Shown: one piece after another, positions 1 to 8,722 of the stretch
Layout: every line of letters begins with the position of its first letter
Position numbering within the stretch: the first letter of the stretch is position 1
NCBI GenBank assembly: GCA_029265355.1
Contig: JAJUJL010000007.1
Span: 62,001 to 126,000 of the forward strand
Length of the DNA: 64,000 bases
Source: Chloroflexota bacterium
GTDB taxonomy: Bacteria > Chloroflexota > Anaerolineae > Anaerolineales > UBA4823
Direction: 5' to 3'
Program-made: the position numbers and the translations under genes
Notes under the pieces: generated by a model
What the model was told of the DNA's origin: nothing
The model's input: only the letters and a program-made list of their open reading frames with translations
Databases searched by the model: none

Positions 1-34
1 CCATTTGGAGCGGTGGGCGTCAAGGAATTCACTT

Positions 35-1015
35 TTAGAGTTGCCGCTGGATGATGTAGTTCGCCAGCTCCAACAGCGCCTGGCGTTGTGGGCATTCGCG
101 CTGCTTGAGCAGCGTTTCAACCGCGCGATCGATATAGCTTTCCGCTTCTTTCAGCGAGGCATCGATGGCGCCCGAGGCGCGGATATTGCTCACCAGGCGG
201 GCGAATTTATCATCTTCGAACAATTTGCCGCTCAGCGCCGCATCCATCCAGGCATCTCCGGGATTCTGCTCCAGGTAATACAGCGCCGGCAGCGTGATCA
301 AGCCCTGGCGCAGGTCGCTGGCGACCGGTTTACCAACCGTGGCCTGCTCGCCGGTGAAATCCAGGATATCGTCCATGATCTGGAAGGCCATGCCCAGGTT
401 GTATCCCATGCCGCGCATGCGCTCCACTTCCTGGGAATCTACCGGGCTGAGTATGGCTGCGGCAGCGGTGCACAGCTCGAACATGGAGGCGGTCTTAGCG
501 TAGATGCGTTGGTAGTAATCTTCGCGGCTGGCCAGGCCTTTGCTGGTGAAGAGCTGGGTGAGCTCGCCGTTGACGATGATCGCCAGCGTCTCCGCGAACA
601 GGCGCATCACCGCCACCGAGTCCGTCTCGGCGGCCAGCTTGGCGGCGCGGGCAAAGATGAAATCGCCGGTGAGCACAGTGGCCGCCGGCGACCAGCGGGC
701 ATTGAGGGTGACCATCCCCCGGCGCAGCAAAGCGCCATCGATCAAATCATCGTGCACCAGGGTGGCGGTGTGCAGCAGTTCGATGGCAGCGCCCAGGGTG
801 ACCAGTTTCTCCTGGTCAGCGCCAAGGATACCGCCGGTCAACAGCGCCACCGCCGGGCGCACACGCTTGCCGCCGGAGTCCAGCAAGTGATCCAGCGCAG
901 CGCCCAGGTCAGGGTGGTTGCCATCCGACTGGGCGCGCATTTTTTGCTCCACCTGAAGAATGCTGTCACTGATCGGAATTAAAAAGCTCACATGATTCAA
1001 GCGATCGCTCACCAT
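35..1015 (-). CDS. Polyprenyl (long-chain isoprenyl) diphosphate synthase
   Basis: A trans-isoprenyl diphosphate synthase of 326 aa, the usual length for the family. It condenses isopentenyl diphosphate with an allylic diphosphate to make the chain used for quinone tails or cell-wall carriers. Visible motifs are GKRVRP near residue 49, the first Asp-rich motif HDDLID (88-93), a second one DDILD (215-219), and a GKP...DL...TLP segment after it. The ATG at 1013-1015 overlaps the stop of the upstream tatD gene by 7 bases, so the two are probably translationally coupled. Product chain length cannot be told from the sequence. The family assignment is firm, the exact substrate is not. Confidence 0.93.
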   Translation of the reverse strand: MVSDRLNHVSFLIPISDSILQVEQKMRAQSDGNHPDLGAALDHLLDSGGKRVRPAVALLTGGILGADQEKLVTLGAAIELLHTATLVHDDLIDGALLRRGMVTLNARWSPAATVLTGDFIFARAAKLAAETDSVAVMRLFAETLAIIVNGELTQLFTSKGLASREDYYQRIYAKTASMFELCTAAAAILSPVDSQEVERMRGMGYNLGMAFQIMDDILDFTGEQATVGKPVASDLRQGLITLPALYYLEQNPGDAWMDAALSGKLFEDDKFARLVSNIRASGAIDASLKEAESYIDRAVETLLKQRECPQRQALLELANYIIQRQL

Positions 1016-1806
1016 TTGAACAGCCTGTTTGCATTTTCTGTCGTTGTCTTTGCCACCATCTCTACCGGTAAATGTTTGATCTCTGCAATTTTATCAGCAA
1101 TATAGCGCACATAGGCAGGTTCGTTGCGCTCACCGCGGTGCGGATGGGGCGTCAGGAAGGGGGCGTCGGTTTCGATCAGCAGCCGCTCCAGAGGTGCAGC
1201 GGCCACCACCTGGCGCAGCAACTCAGCCTTGCGGAAAGTCACCGGACCCGTGATTCCCAGGTAGAAATTGTGCGCCAGCGCCCTTTCGGCGGCGGGCAAA
1301 TCTCCGGAGAACGAGTGCAGCACGCCGGGTCGCTCTGCCAAGGGATGGCCTATGGTTTCTAAGTGTGACTGCCATTCTACCAGCATATCCAAAACATCGG
1401 CAGTCGCTTCGCGGTTGTGCACCACCACCGGCAGACCGACGCTGGCAGCCAATTGAAGCTGGTCTTTGAAGGCTTGCTTTTGGACATCCACCGGCGCTTT
1501 ATCCCAATAATAATCCAGGCCGATCTCGCCGATAGCGACCACGCGCCGATGCGCACCCCAGCGGCGCAGCTCGTCCACCATCTCGCTGCCCCAACCGCTG
1601 GATTCCGTGGGGTGCACGCCCACGCACAGGTACACTTGCGGGTTTTCGCTGGCAAGCGCCTGGATGTCGGCGCTGTTTTTCACGGTCAGAGCTGGGATCA
1701 GCAGGCGTGTCACACCTGCCAGGCGCGCCCGCTCCAGGACGGCATCCCGGTCCTGGTCAAAAGCGTTGAAATCCAGGTGGCAGTGAGTGTCAACCAGGGG
1801 AAGCAC
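1009..1806 (-). CDS. tatD: TatD family metal-dependent hydrolase (DNase)
   Basis: A 265-aa TatD-type TIM-barrel hydrolase. Members of the family are Mg-dependent 3'-5' exonucleases acting in DNA repair or RNA turnover. Metal ligands are seen as HxH at residues 8-10, Glu94 in GEIGLDY, His130, His164 in LHSFSG, and Asp214 in IETDAPFL. The start is a GTG at 1804-1806, directly after the TAA stop of the upstream phosphohexomutase gene; no earlier in-frame start fits the conserved N-terminus. It is the middle gene of a tightly packed minus-strand run (phosphohexomutase, tatD, polyprenyl synthase). Precise physiological substrate is unknown for most family members. Confidence 0.93.
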   Translation of the reverse strand: MLPLVDTHCHLDFNAFDQDRDAVLERARLAGVTRLLIPALTVKNSADIQALASENPQVYLCVGVHPTESSGWGSEMVDELRRWGAHRRVVAIGEIGLDYYWDKAPVDVQKQAFKDQLQLAASVGLPVVVHNREATADVLDMLVEWQSHLETIGHPLAERPGVLHSFSGDLPAAERALAHNFYLGITGPVTFRKAELLRQVVAAAPLERLLIETDAPFLTPHPHRGERNEPAYVRYIADKIAEIKHLPVEMVAKTTTENANRLFKW

Positions 1807-3228
1807 TTACTTTAATCCTGCCACCCGCAAGCCATCTTGCAATATCGCCTGGACGCGATCCTGGCGGGTGGTTTCGGTGTAGACGCGCAGGATCGGTTCG
1901 GTGCCGGAAAAGCGGATCAGCAGCCAGCCGCCGTCTTCCAGGTTGAAGCGAAAGCCGTCGATGGTGTCCAGGCTGGTGACCCGCAAGCCGCCCAGCGTGG
2001 AGGGGTTGGCGCCCAGGATGATCTGCTCGCGCTGCTTGCGGTCGCCGCTGAACGCCGAGTCGATGCGGTCGTAGTAATGAGCGCCGACCTTGGCAAAGAG
2101 CAGCTCGAGCAGCTCGGAAGGCTTCTTGTCCAGGCGCACCATCATATCCAGCATATACAACCCGGCCAGGATGCCATCCCGCTCCGGGACATGCTGGCGG
2201 AAGGCGTAGCCGCCAGATTCTTCGCCGCCGATCATAGCCCTGGTCTCCAGCATCTTGGGCGCTACGTACTTGAAACCCACGCCAGTCTCGTGCACCGGCA
2301 CACCGTACAATTTGCCCAGCTTGTTGAGCATGGTGGTGGTCGAAAGGGTTTTGACGATCGGCCCGCGTTCGCCGCGCACCTCCAGCAGGTAATAAGCCAG
2401 CAAGCCAAAAACGCGCAATTGGTCGATGAATTTGCCATGCTCGTCGCCAACGCCCAGGCGGTCGGCGTCGCCATCGGTGATCAGCAGCACATCGGCGCGA
2501 TGCTCCAGCGTGGCGCGCAGACCAGCGTCCACGTTGGGCTGGATCGGCTCCGGGCGGCTCATCTCAGGGAAGATGGGATTGCGCTGAGAGTGGATCTCGA
2601 ACACCTGGGTGGCGCCGCCCCCCAGCAAGCGCGGGAACCAACCAGCGCCGTTGCCCCACATGGGATCGACGGCAATGCGCAGCCCGGCCTGGCGCAACGG
2701 CTGCAGATCGATCAGTCGGTTGATCTGCTCCAGGTAGGCGGGCGTGGGATCGAAGCGCATCACCCGCCCCTGCTGCTCAGCCTCTGGCAGCGGCAGGCGT
2801 TTCACCTGCTCGACCTCCGCTGGTATCTGCGCTTCGATTTGCTGCAAGCCCTGCGGATCGATCGCGCCGCCGAAGCGGTCGCGCACTTTGAAGCCATTGT
2901 CAGTGGGCGGGTTGTGCGAGGCGGTGATGTTCAAGCCTGCCACAGCCTGGCGAGCGACGATTGAGTAAGAGATGACCGGCGTGGGCGTGGCGCCCTCCGT
3001 CAGGTAAACTCGCAGCCCATTGGCTGCCAGCACCTCGGCAGCCGCCGCCGCAAAATTCTCCGAGTGAAAGCGCCGGTCATAGCCCACCACCACCCATTGG
3101 TCGCGGTAGCCCTGCTCCAACAGGTACGCCGCGAATCCCTGGGTGCAACGCCGGACATTGTCGAATGTGTAATCCTCAGCGATCCTGCCGCGCCATCCAT
3201 CCGTGCCAAACTTGATCGTCTTCGCCAT
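1807..3228 (-). CDS. Phosphoglucomutase/phosphomannomutase family enzyme
   Basis: An alpha-D-phosphohexomutase of 473 aa that interconverts hexose 1- and 6-phosphates. All four family loops are present: the phosphoserine loop TASHNP (102-107, Ser104), the Mg-binding DGDADR (252-257), the sugar-binding GEESGG (335-340) and the phosphate-binding SGTEP (441-445). I place the start at ATG 3226-3228 rather than at an earlier in-frame ATG at 3315, because GGGAGGTGG lies just upstream and the protein then begins [14 protein letters not shown], as relatives do. Glucose versus mannose versus glucosamine specificity cannot be decided. It is the first gene of the minus-strand run and is divergent from the ATP-grasp gene. 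Confidence 0.92.
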   Translation of the reverse strand: MAKTIKFGTDGWRGRIAEDYTFDNVRRCTQGFAAYLLEQGYRDQWVVVGYDRRFHSENFAAAAAEVLAANGLRVYLTEGATPTPVISYSIVARQAVAGLNITASHNPPTDNGFKVRDRFGGAIDPQGLQQIEAQIPAEVEQVKRLPLPEAEQQGRVMRFDPTPAYLEQINRLIDLQPLRQAGLRIAVDPMWGNGAGWFPRLLGGGATQVFEIHSQRNPIFPEMSRPEPIQPNVDAGLRATLEHRADVLLITDGDADRLGVGDEHGKFIDQLRVFGLLAYYLLEVRGERGPIVKTLSTTTMLNKLGKLYGVPVHETGVGFKYVAPKMLETRAMIGGEESGGYAFRQHVPERDGILAGLYMLDMMVRLDKKPSELLELLFAKVGAHYYDRIDSAFSGDRKQREQIILGANPSTLGGLRVTSLDTIDGFRFNLEDGGWLLIRFSGTEPILRVYTETTRQDRVQAILQDGLRVAGLK

Positions 3229-3447
3229 GCCACCTCCCGGTTGAATTCCTGCACTTGATTTGTGGAAGTCAAAATCCCACGGCATCGCGGGGAAACCAGC
3301 CTGCCCGCAACGCATGCTCGAAGCCAGCGCATTCTATTGATTATGTGAGAATGAGTACAAAGTGTATTATATCAAGGGAAAATCGCCCGAGCGTTAGAAA
3401 TTTCTGATATGATTACGTCGATTTACACCATACTCGGGAGCGGTCTT

Positions 3448-4608
3448 GTGAACTTCGTCTACTTATCCCCCCATTTCCCTCCGAATTACTATTTGTTTTG
3501 CGTGCGCCTGCGCGAGCTGGGCGCCAACGTGCTCGGATTGGCGGATGAGCCCTACGAGCTGCTGCACCCCGAGCTGCGCGCCGCGCTGACCGAATACTAC
3601 CGCGTGGGCGATATGCACAATTACGACGAACTGCTGCGAGCGCTGGGTTACTTCACCCACCGCTACGGGAAGATCGACCGCCTGGACTCGCACAACGAAT
3701 ACTGGCTGGAGAGCGAGGCTGGCCTGCGCACCGATTTCAACATCTTCGGGTTGAAGCGCCCGGATATGCCCCAAATCAAGCGCAAATCGCTGATGAAGCA
3801 GACCTTCATCAAGGCGGGCGTGCCGGTGGCGCGCGGGCGGGTGGTGCGCACGCTGCGCGAGGCGCTCAAGCTGGTCAAGGAAACTGGTTTCCCGCTGGTC
3901 GCCAAGCCCGACATTGGCGTCGGCGCTGCCAAAACTTACAAGATCAACAGCCAGGTCGAACTGGAGAATTTTTTTCGCGAAAAACCGGCTGTCGATTACA
4001 TCATGGAAGAATTCATCCAGGGCGAAATCATCACCTTCGACGGGCTCACCGACCGGGACGGCAACCTGGTTTTTTCGTCCTCGATGAAATACAGCCAGGG
4101 CATCATGGAAACCGTCAACGACAACACCCATGTCTACTACTACACCCTGCGCGAAATTCCCCAGGATTTGGAAGATATGGGAAGAAAAACGCTCAAAGCC
4201 TTCGGCGTGCGCGAACGCTTTTTCCACTTCGAGTTCTTTCGCGACACCCAGGGCAAGCTCATCGCCCTGGAGGTCAATATGCGCCCGCCGGGCGGCATGA
4301 CCACCGATATGTTCAACTTTTCCAATGACATCGACATCTATCGCGAGTGGGCCAACATCATCATGCACAACCACTTTGCCGCCCAGCCCAGCCGCGCTTA
4401 CCATTGCGCTTACATCGGGCGCAAGTTCAACCGGGTGTACGCCCACAGCCACGAACAGATCCTGGCTGAATTTGCTGACCGCATCGTGCACCACGAGAAT
4501 ATCAGCGGCGTGTTCAGCGCCGCATTGGGAGATTACGGCTACCTGGTGCGCTCGCCCGAGCTGAGCGAGATCTACATCATGGTCGATTATGTGCATAAAC
4601 CGGCCTGA
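3448..4608 (+). CDS. ATP-grasp carboxylate-amine/thiol ligase-like protein
   Basis: A protein of about 386 aa with an ATP-grasp fold. Such enzymes activate a carboxylate as an acyl phosphate and join it to an amine or thiol. Supporting stretches are FPLVAKPDIGVGAAKTY (nucleotide-binding Lys and Gly-rich loop, middle of the protein), MEEFIQGEIITFDGL and LEVNMRPPGG (metal-binding Glu/Asn). I chose GTG 3448-3450, preceded by CGGGAG with good spacing, so the protein starts NFVYLSPHFPP; an ATG at 3409 would add 13 unconserved residues. The downstream esterase-like gene starts 12 bases after the stop, so the two are co-transcribed. The substrate is unknown. Confidence 0.8.
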   Translation: MNFVYLSPHFPPNYYLFCVRLRELGANVLGLADEPYELLHPELRAALTEYYRVGDMHNYDELLRALGYFTHRYGKIDRLDSHNEYWLESEAGLRTDFNIFGLKRPDMPQIKRKSLMKQTFIKAGVPVARGRVVRTLREALKLVKETGFPLVAKPDIGVGAAKTYKINSQVELENFFREKPAVDYIMEEFIQGEIITFDGLTDRDGNLVFSSSMKYSQGIMETVNDNTHVYYYTLREIPQDLEDMGRKTLKAFGVRERFFHFEFFRDTQGKLIALEVNMRPPGGMTTDMFNFSNDIDIYREWANIIMHNHFAAQPSRAYHCAYIGRKFNRVYAHSHEQILAEFADRIVHHENISGVFSAALGDYGYLVRSPELSEIYIMVDYVHKPA

Positions 4609-4620
4609 GGAAGATAATCC

Positions 4621-5385
4621 ATGAACATCGAATATCACAAGTGGTGGAGCCCCAACCTGGGACAGGAAATGGAGCTGAAGGTCTACGGATTTTACGGCAA
4701 ACCGATGCTGGTTTTCCCCGCCCAGGCCGGGCGCTTCTATGAATACGAGGATTTCAAGATGATCGATGCGATCGCGTGGTTCATCGAAACCGGGCGCATC
4801 AAAGTCTTCACCGTGGACAGCATCGACGCCCAATCCTGGGCCAATTGGGAGCTGCACCCCGCCCAGCGGGCGCAGCGCCATGAAGACTACGACCGCTATA
4901 TCGTCCAGGAAGTGGCGCCGTTTATTTACGACCACACCCACAATCGCCAACAGAAATTTATCTCAACCGGCTGCAGCATGGGCGGCTACCACGCCGCCAA
5001 CTTCTTCTTCCGCCACCCGGACATTTTCGATGTCATGATCTGCCTGAGCGGGCTGTTTCAACTGCGCATGTTCGTCGGCGACTACTCCGACGAGACGGTC
5101 TACTACAACTCGCCGCTCTACTACCTGCCCGACCTGGAAGACCCCTGGTACCTGGACCAGTACCGCCAGAGCCGCATCATCGTTGGCGTGGGACAGGGCG
5201 CCTGGGAAGACGCCATGCTGGAGGATGCCTACGCCTTGCAGCGCATTTTGCAGGCCAAAGCTGTGCCGCATTGGATCGATTTCTGGGGGCGAGACGTTAA
5301 CCACGATTGGCCGTGGTGGCGCAAGATGATGCCCTACTTCCTGGGCACGCTCAACCTGCCGGCTTACGAGGGAGCCCAGGCATGA
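4621..5385 (+). CDS. Esterase-like alpha/beta hydrolase
   Basis: A 254-aa alpha/beta-hydrolase of the putative esterase (esterase D-like) type. The nucleophile elbow is GCSMGG at about residues 118-123, and a histidine in DVNHDWPWW near the C-terminus is the likely catalytic base. No signal peptide is visible, so it should act in the cytoplasm. It follows the ATP-grasp gene by 12 bases and its last bases (ATGA) overlap the start of the cysteine desulfurase gene. The close pairing with an ATP-grasp ligase suggests the two act on the same metabolite, one forming and the other cleaving an ester or amide. That link is inference; the substrate is not known. Confidence 0.75.
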   Translation: MNIEYHKWWSPNLGQEMELKVYGFYGKPMLVFPAQAGRFYEYEDFKMIDAIAWFIETGRIKVFTVDSIDAQSWANWELHPAQRAQRHEDYDRYIVQEVAPFIYDHTHNRQQKFISTGCSMGGYHAANFFFRHPDIFDVMICLSGLFQLRMFVGDYSDETVYYNSPLYYLPDLEDPWYLDQYRQSRIIVGVGQGAWEDAMLEDAYALQRILQAKAVPHWIDFWGRDVNHDWPWWRKMMPYFLGTLNLPAYEGAQA

Positions 5386-6551
5386 ATCGCGCCGACCCCG
5401 TTTACATGGATTACGCTGCTACCACGCCGGTGGATGAGCGCGTGGTGGCAGCCATGCTGCCCTATTTTAGCCAGGATTTCGGCAACCCCTCTTCCATCCA
5501 CCGCCTGGGGCAGCGCGCCGAGGCCGCCGTGGAGAACGCTCGCGAACAGGCGGCGGCGGTGCTCAACTGCCGCCCAGACGAGGTGATCTTCACCTCTTGC
5601 GGCTCAGAGAGCGACAACCTGGCGCTGCGCGGAGCCGCCTTTGCCGCGCGCCAGCAGCGCGGCGCCAGGCATCTGCTGGTCAGCCCGGTGGAACACCACG
5701 CCGTCTCGCACACCGCTCTGCAACTGCAGCAACTGCACGGTTTCGAGCTCGAGTGGCTGCCGGTGGACGAGCACGGGCGCGTCGATCCCGGAGAGGTCGC
5801 CCGCCGCCTGCGACCAGATACCGCCCTGGTCTCGGTGATCTACGCCAACAACGAGATCGGCACGCTCAACCCGCTGGCAGAGATCGGCGCCCTGTGTCGC
5901 CAGGCAGGCGTGCCCTTGCACAGCGACGCCGTGCAGGCAGCCGCCTACCTGCCCCTGGATGTGCAGGCGCTGCAGGTGGACCTGCTGGCGCTGGGGGCGC
6001 ACAAATTCTATGGCCCCAAAGGTGTGGGCGCGCTGTATGTGCGCAAGGGCACTCCCCTGCTGCCGGCGCAGACCGGCGGCGGGCAGGAATTCGGGCTGCG
6101 CGCCGGCACCTCCAACGTGCCCTACATCGTTGGCTTGGCGGAAGCGCTGCGCATCGCCGCGCAAGAGCGCCCGGCCCGTACTGCCCACGTGCAGCCGCTG
6201 CGCGACCGACTGGTGGGCGGCCTGCTGGAGGCCATCCCCGAAGCGCGCCTGACCGGGCACCCCGTGCAGCGCCTGCCCAATCACGCCAGCTTCGTGTTTC
6301 GCGGCGTGGATGGCAACGCCCTGCTGACCATGCTGGACGCGGCTGGCTTTGCTGTCTCATCCGGTTCAGCTTGCAAGACCGGCAGCCCAGAGCCGTCCGA
6401 GGTGCTGCTGGCTTTGGGTCTGCCGAAGGAATGGGCGCTTGGCTCGCTGCGCGTCACGCTGGGAGCGAGCAACACACCGGCGCAGATCGAGGCGCTGTTG
6501 GACGCGCTGCCGCAGCTCGTTCAGCAGGCGCGCCAACTGGCAGCCAGGTAG
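5382..6551 (+). CDS. Cysteine desulfurase (NifS/IscS family)
   Basis: A PLP-dependent enzyme of 389 aa that removes sulfur from cysteine as a persulfide for Fe-S clusters and thiolated tRNA. The N-terminus MDYAATTPVD, the PLP lysine in AHKFYGPKG (Lys208), and the mobile loop SSGSACKTGSPEPS with active-site Cys331 place it in the IscS/NifS class. The start is ATG 5382, overlapping the stop of the esterase-like gene; an upstream in-frame ATG at 5307 would only add an unconserved extension. The next gene is mnmA, a known sulfur acceptor, so this copy probably serves tRNA 2-thiolation as well as Fe-S assembly. Confidence 0.93.
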   Translation: MNRADPVYMDYAATTPVDERVVAAMLPYFSQDFGNPSSIHRLGQRAEAAVENAREQAAAVLNCRPDEVIFTSCGSESDNLALRGAAFAARQQRGARHLLVSPVEHHAVSHTALQLQQLHGFELEWLPVDEHGRVDPGEVARRLRPDTALVSVIYANNEIGTLNPLAEIGALCRQAGVPLHSDAVQAAAYLPLDVQALQVDLLALGAHKFYGPKGVGALYVRKGTPLLPAQTGGGQEFGLRAGTSNVPYIVGLAEALRIAAQERPARTAHVQPLRDRLVGGLLEAIPEARLTGHPVQRLPNHASFVFRGVDGNALLTMLDAAGFAVSSGSACKTGSPEPSEVLLALGLPKEWALGSLRVTLGASNTPAQIEALLDALPQLVQQARQLAAR

Positions 6552-6596
6552 CTGGCCTCGCTGGCTGGCGCTCTGCTCACAGGAATCAGATTCAGG

Positions 6597-7697
6597 ATGA
6601 CACCCGAGAATCGCCAGACAGTGGTCGTCGCCATGAGCGGCGGCGTGGATAGCTCGGTGGCAGCCGCCTTGCTGCTGGAGCAGGGCTACCGCGTCATCGG
6701 TGTGATGCTGCGCCTGTGGAGCGAGCCCGGGCGCGAGGACTCCAACCGTTGCTGCACGCCGGACGCCATGGCGCAGGCGCGCCGCGTGGCAGCGAAGCTG
6801 GGCTTCCCCTTCTACCCGCTGGACGCCCGCCAGGCCTTCAAAAACCGGGTGGTCAGCTACTTCCTGGACGGCTATGCCCAGGGCGTCACCCCCAACCCGT
6901 GCCTGGTGTGCAACCGCCACATCCGCTGGGGCATGTTGTTCGATTACGCCCTGAGCCTGGGGGCTGATTTCATGGCCACCGGGCACTACGCCCGCCTGCG
7001 CCGGGACGATACCGGCAGGGTGCAGCTTTTGCGCGGCGTGGATCAGGCCAAGGACCAATCCTACGTGCTGCATGTGCTGCAGCAGGAGCAGCTCCAACGC
7101 GCCCTGTTCCCTGTGGGCGAGTACACCAAGCCCGAAGTGCGCCAGATCGCCCAGCGCTTTGGGCTGCTGGTGGCGCAGCGCCCCGACAGCCAGGACCTGT
7201 GCTTCCTGGCCGGCGATGATTACCGCGACTTCCTGCTGCGCCACCAGCCGCAGGTGGCGTCGCCTGGCCCGATCCTCACCCGCCAGGGCGAGCTGCTCGG
7301 CGAGCACCGCGGGCTGGCCTTCTACACCATCGGGCAGCGCAAGGGATTGGGCATCGCCGCTCCACAGCCGTTGTATGTGCTGGAGAAGGACATCGCCCGC
7401 AACGCACTGGTTGTCGGGTCAGAAGACGAGCTGGGGAGCAGCGCTCTGTTGGCAAGCGAGGTCAACTGGCTGGACGGCAGCCCCCCGCCGGGCGCCTTCC
7501 AGGCAGCGGTGAAAATTCGCTACAAAGCCGCCGACGCCCCCGCCGAGGTGACGCCCATGCCTGGCCGCCGGGCGGCGGTGCGCTTCCAGCAGCCGCTGCG
7601 CGATATCACACCGGGACAGGCGGCGGTGTTCTACCAGGGCGAGCGCGTCCTGGGCGGCGGCATCATTCAATCTCTGCACATTGAGGAGCGAGTATGA
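6597..7697 (+). CDS. mnmA: tRNA-specific 2-thiouridylase MnmA
   Basis: MnmA of 366 aa, which adenylates and then thiolates U34 of tRNA-Lys, -Glu and -Gln. The PP-loop AMSGGVDSS is at residues 12-20. The two catalytic cysteines are Cys102 in NPCLVCN and Cys202 in DSQDLCFL, matching the spacing in the E. coli enzyme (Cys102/Cys199). It lies 45 bases downstream of the cysteine desulfurase gene, which supplies the persulfide sulfur, and overlaps the following small membrane protein gene by 4 bases (ATGA). Confidence 0.95.
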   Translation: MTPENRQTVVVAMSGGVDSSVAAALLLEQGYRVIGVMLRLWSEPGREDSNRCCTPDAMAQARRVAAKLGFPFYPLDARQAFKNRVVSYFLDGYAQGVTPNPCLVCNRHIRWGMLFDYALSLGADFMATGHYARLRRDDTGRVQLLRGVDQAKDQSYVLHVLQQEQLQRALFPVGEYTKPEVRQIAQRFGLLVAQRPDSQDLCFLAGDDYRDFLLRHQPQVASPGPILTRQGELLGEHRGLAFYTIGQRKGLGIAAPQPLYVLEKDIARNALVVGSEDELGSSALLASEVNWLDGSPPPGAFQAAVKIRYKAADAPAEVTPMPGRRAAVRFQQPLRDITPGQAAVFYQGERVLGGGIIQSLHIEERV

Positions 7698-7963
7698 CCA
7701 TTCCGGCTTTGCTGATCGGCATGCTGATTGCCACATTGACAGGCGCGGCGTTTCACCTGTGGCGCGGCGGGGGATTTTGGCGGCTGGCGCTGTACATTGT
7801 GCTGGGATGGATCGGCTTTTGGGCTGGTCATCTCATCGGGCAGCGCCTGGGGTGGACTTTTGCCAGCCTGGGCCCCTTGCGCCTGGGCATGGCCATCCTG
7901 ACCAGCCTGGTCTTTCTGCTGGTGGGGCACTGGCTCAGCCTGGTGGAAGTGAATAAAAAATAA
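7694..7963 (+). CDS. Small hydrophobic membrane protein, unknown function
   Basis: An 89-aa protein with three predicted membrane segments (about residues 4-22, 27-46 and 60-80), each rich in Gly, Leu and Ile. The start codon overlaps the mnmA stop as ATGA, so it is translated from the same message. A hairpin follows 16 bases after the stop. I do not recognise the family; no catalytic residues are apparent and the position after mnmA gives no clear function. Confidence 0.65.
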   Translation: MTIPALLIGMLIATLTGAAFHLWRGGGFWRLALYIVLGWIGFWAGHLIGQRLGWTFASLGPLRLGMAILTSLVFLLVGHWLSLVEVNKK

Positions 7964-7979
7964 TCCCGTTAAATAAATT

Positions 7980-8001
7980 GCCGGCGCTTGCCAGCGCCGG
8001 C
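7980..8001. terminator. Hairpin between convergent genes
   Basis: A perfect 9-bp stem, GCCGGCGCT (7980-7988) with AGCGCCGGC (7993-8001), and loop TGCC. It sits between the plus-strand mnmA operon and the minus-strand cold-shock gene. The minus-strand side is followed by CAATTTATTT, so it works better as the csp terminator; the plus side has only a weak T tract. Confidence 0.7.
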
Positions 8002-8033
8002 GCTATTGAATTGTCTTTCGGGGGCGTCCGAAC

Positions 8034-8246
8034 TCAGTTGGTGATCACCACGTTGCTGGCCTGAAGTCCCTTTGGGCCTTTCTCGATGCTGAACTCCACC
8101 CGCTGCCCCTCGGTCAGGCTGCGGTAGCCATCGGCTTGGATTGCGGTGTAGTGGACGAATACGTCTGGGCCATCTTCGCGGGCGATGAAGCCGTAGCCCT
8201 TGCTCGCATTGAACCACTTAACCGTGCCAGTAACCCGTTCGTTCAT
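8034..8246 (-). CDS. csp: Cold-shock protein (CspA family)
   Basis: A 70-aa single cold-shock domain that binds single-stranded RNA/DNA and melts RNA structure. RNP1 is KGYGFI and RNP2 is VFVHYTAI; the N-terminal TGTVKWFN is also diagnostic. The start is ATG 8244-8246, preceded on the minus strand by AGGAG with correct spacing; an earlier in-frame ATG at 8267 would replace that ribosome-binding site with coding sequence. A near-consensus promoter at 8420-8448 implies a 5' leader of about 165 nt containing a strong hairpin, as in classical cspA genes. Confidence 0.95.
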   Translation of the reverse strand: MNERVTGTVKWFNASKGYGFIAREDGPDVFVHYTAIQADGYRSLTEGQRVEFSIEKGPKGLQASNVVITN

Positions 8247-8343
8247 TGTACAAACTCCTCTCCACAAGAGAAAAAAAAATTAATCGAGGGGTCAACGCGG
8301 TTCTAACTCGGTGATCGGCCCCGGGACGCCCCGGTATAGAAAA

Positions 8344-8373
8344 CGGTCTGAACGAGCACTTCCGTTCAGACCG
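8344..8373 (-). promoter_or_regulatory. Hairpin in the csp 5' leader
   Basis: A perfect 11-bp inverted repeat, CGGTCTGAACG (8344-8354) and CGTTCAGACCG (8363-8373), with an 8-nt loop. It lies about 100 nt upstream of the csp start and 40-70 nt inside the predicted transcript. A smaller stem (CCGGG/CCCGG, 8321-8334) follows it. There is no U tract, so a leader structure is more likely than a terminator. Confidence 0.5.
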
Positions 8374-8419
8374 GATCTTGTTTACACCAGACAGAACACA
8401 CGTGCCACCTACAATATTA

Positions 8420-8448
8420 AGTTTACTCCGCTGCTCTGATTTCGTCAA
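8420..8448 (-). promoter_or_regulatory. Sigma70-type promoter of csp
   Basis: Read on the minus strand: TTGACG (8448-8443), a 17-nt spacer, then TAAACT (8425-8420). The predicted transcription start is near 8413. It points at the csp gene and no other minus-strand gene lies between. Confidence 0.65.
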
Positions 8449-8485
8449 GATGGATGACTGACCTTCGGACAACCTCCATTTCACG

Positions 8486-8600
8486 TGTCATTGCGAGATT
8501 CGGCTATGCCGCCAGGCGGCACTCAAATGAAGAAATGACAAATATGTCATGAGTAGCCCCGCAGGGGCGTGGCAATCTCCAGCATCAACGGAGATCGCTT
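8486..8600. repeat. Degenerate dispersed repeat, copy A
   Basis: Intergenic sequence (the 8247-8722 gap holds only the csp leader, promoter and this element) with TGTCATTGCGAG at one end, a palindrome ATGACA-N4-TGTCAT at 8535-8550, and AGCCCCGCAGGGGCGTGGCA at 8555-8574 followed by ATCTCC and later GATCGCTTC. The AGCCCCGCAGGGGCG...GGCAATC and GATCGCTTC parts recur in the copy near 50.1 kb. It encodes no protein. Confidence 0.5.
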
Positions 8601-8722
8601 CACAAGAATTCTTCGCGCCTTCGCGTTAAAGCATTTTCCTCCTCAGCCTTATGGTAAGATTCAACTTGCGTTCAAAATACCTGTCCAAATTTTCCAAACA
8701 GACCCAGCGAAAGGAACCCTAC

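Noticed and set aside
3463-4950. A 495-codon minus-strand frame over the ATP-grasp and esterase genes
   Set aside because: Translation has no family motif and is antisense to two genes with recognisable domains and good starts.
5597-6652. A 351-codon plus-strand frame inside the cysteine desulfurase gene
   Set aside because: Arg/Ala-rich out-of-frame translation with no motif; the true frame has the PLP lysine and active-site cysteine.
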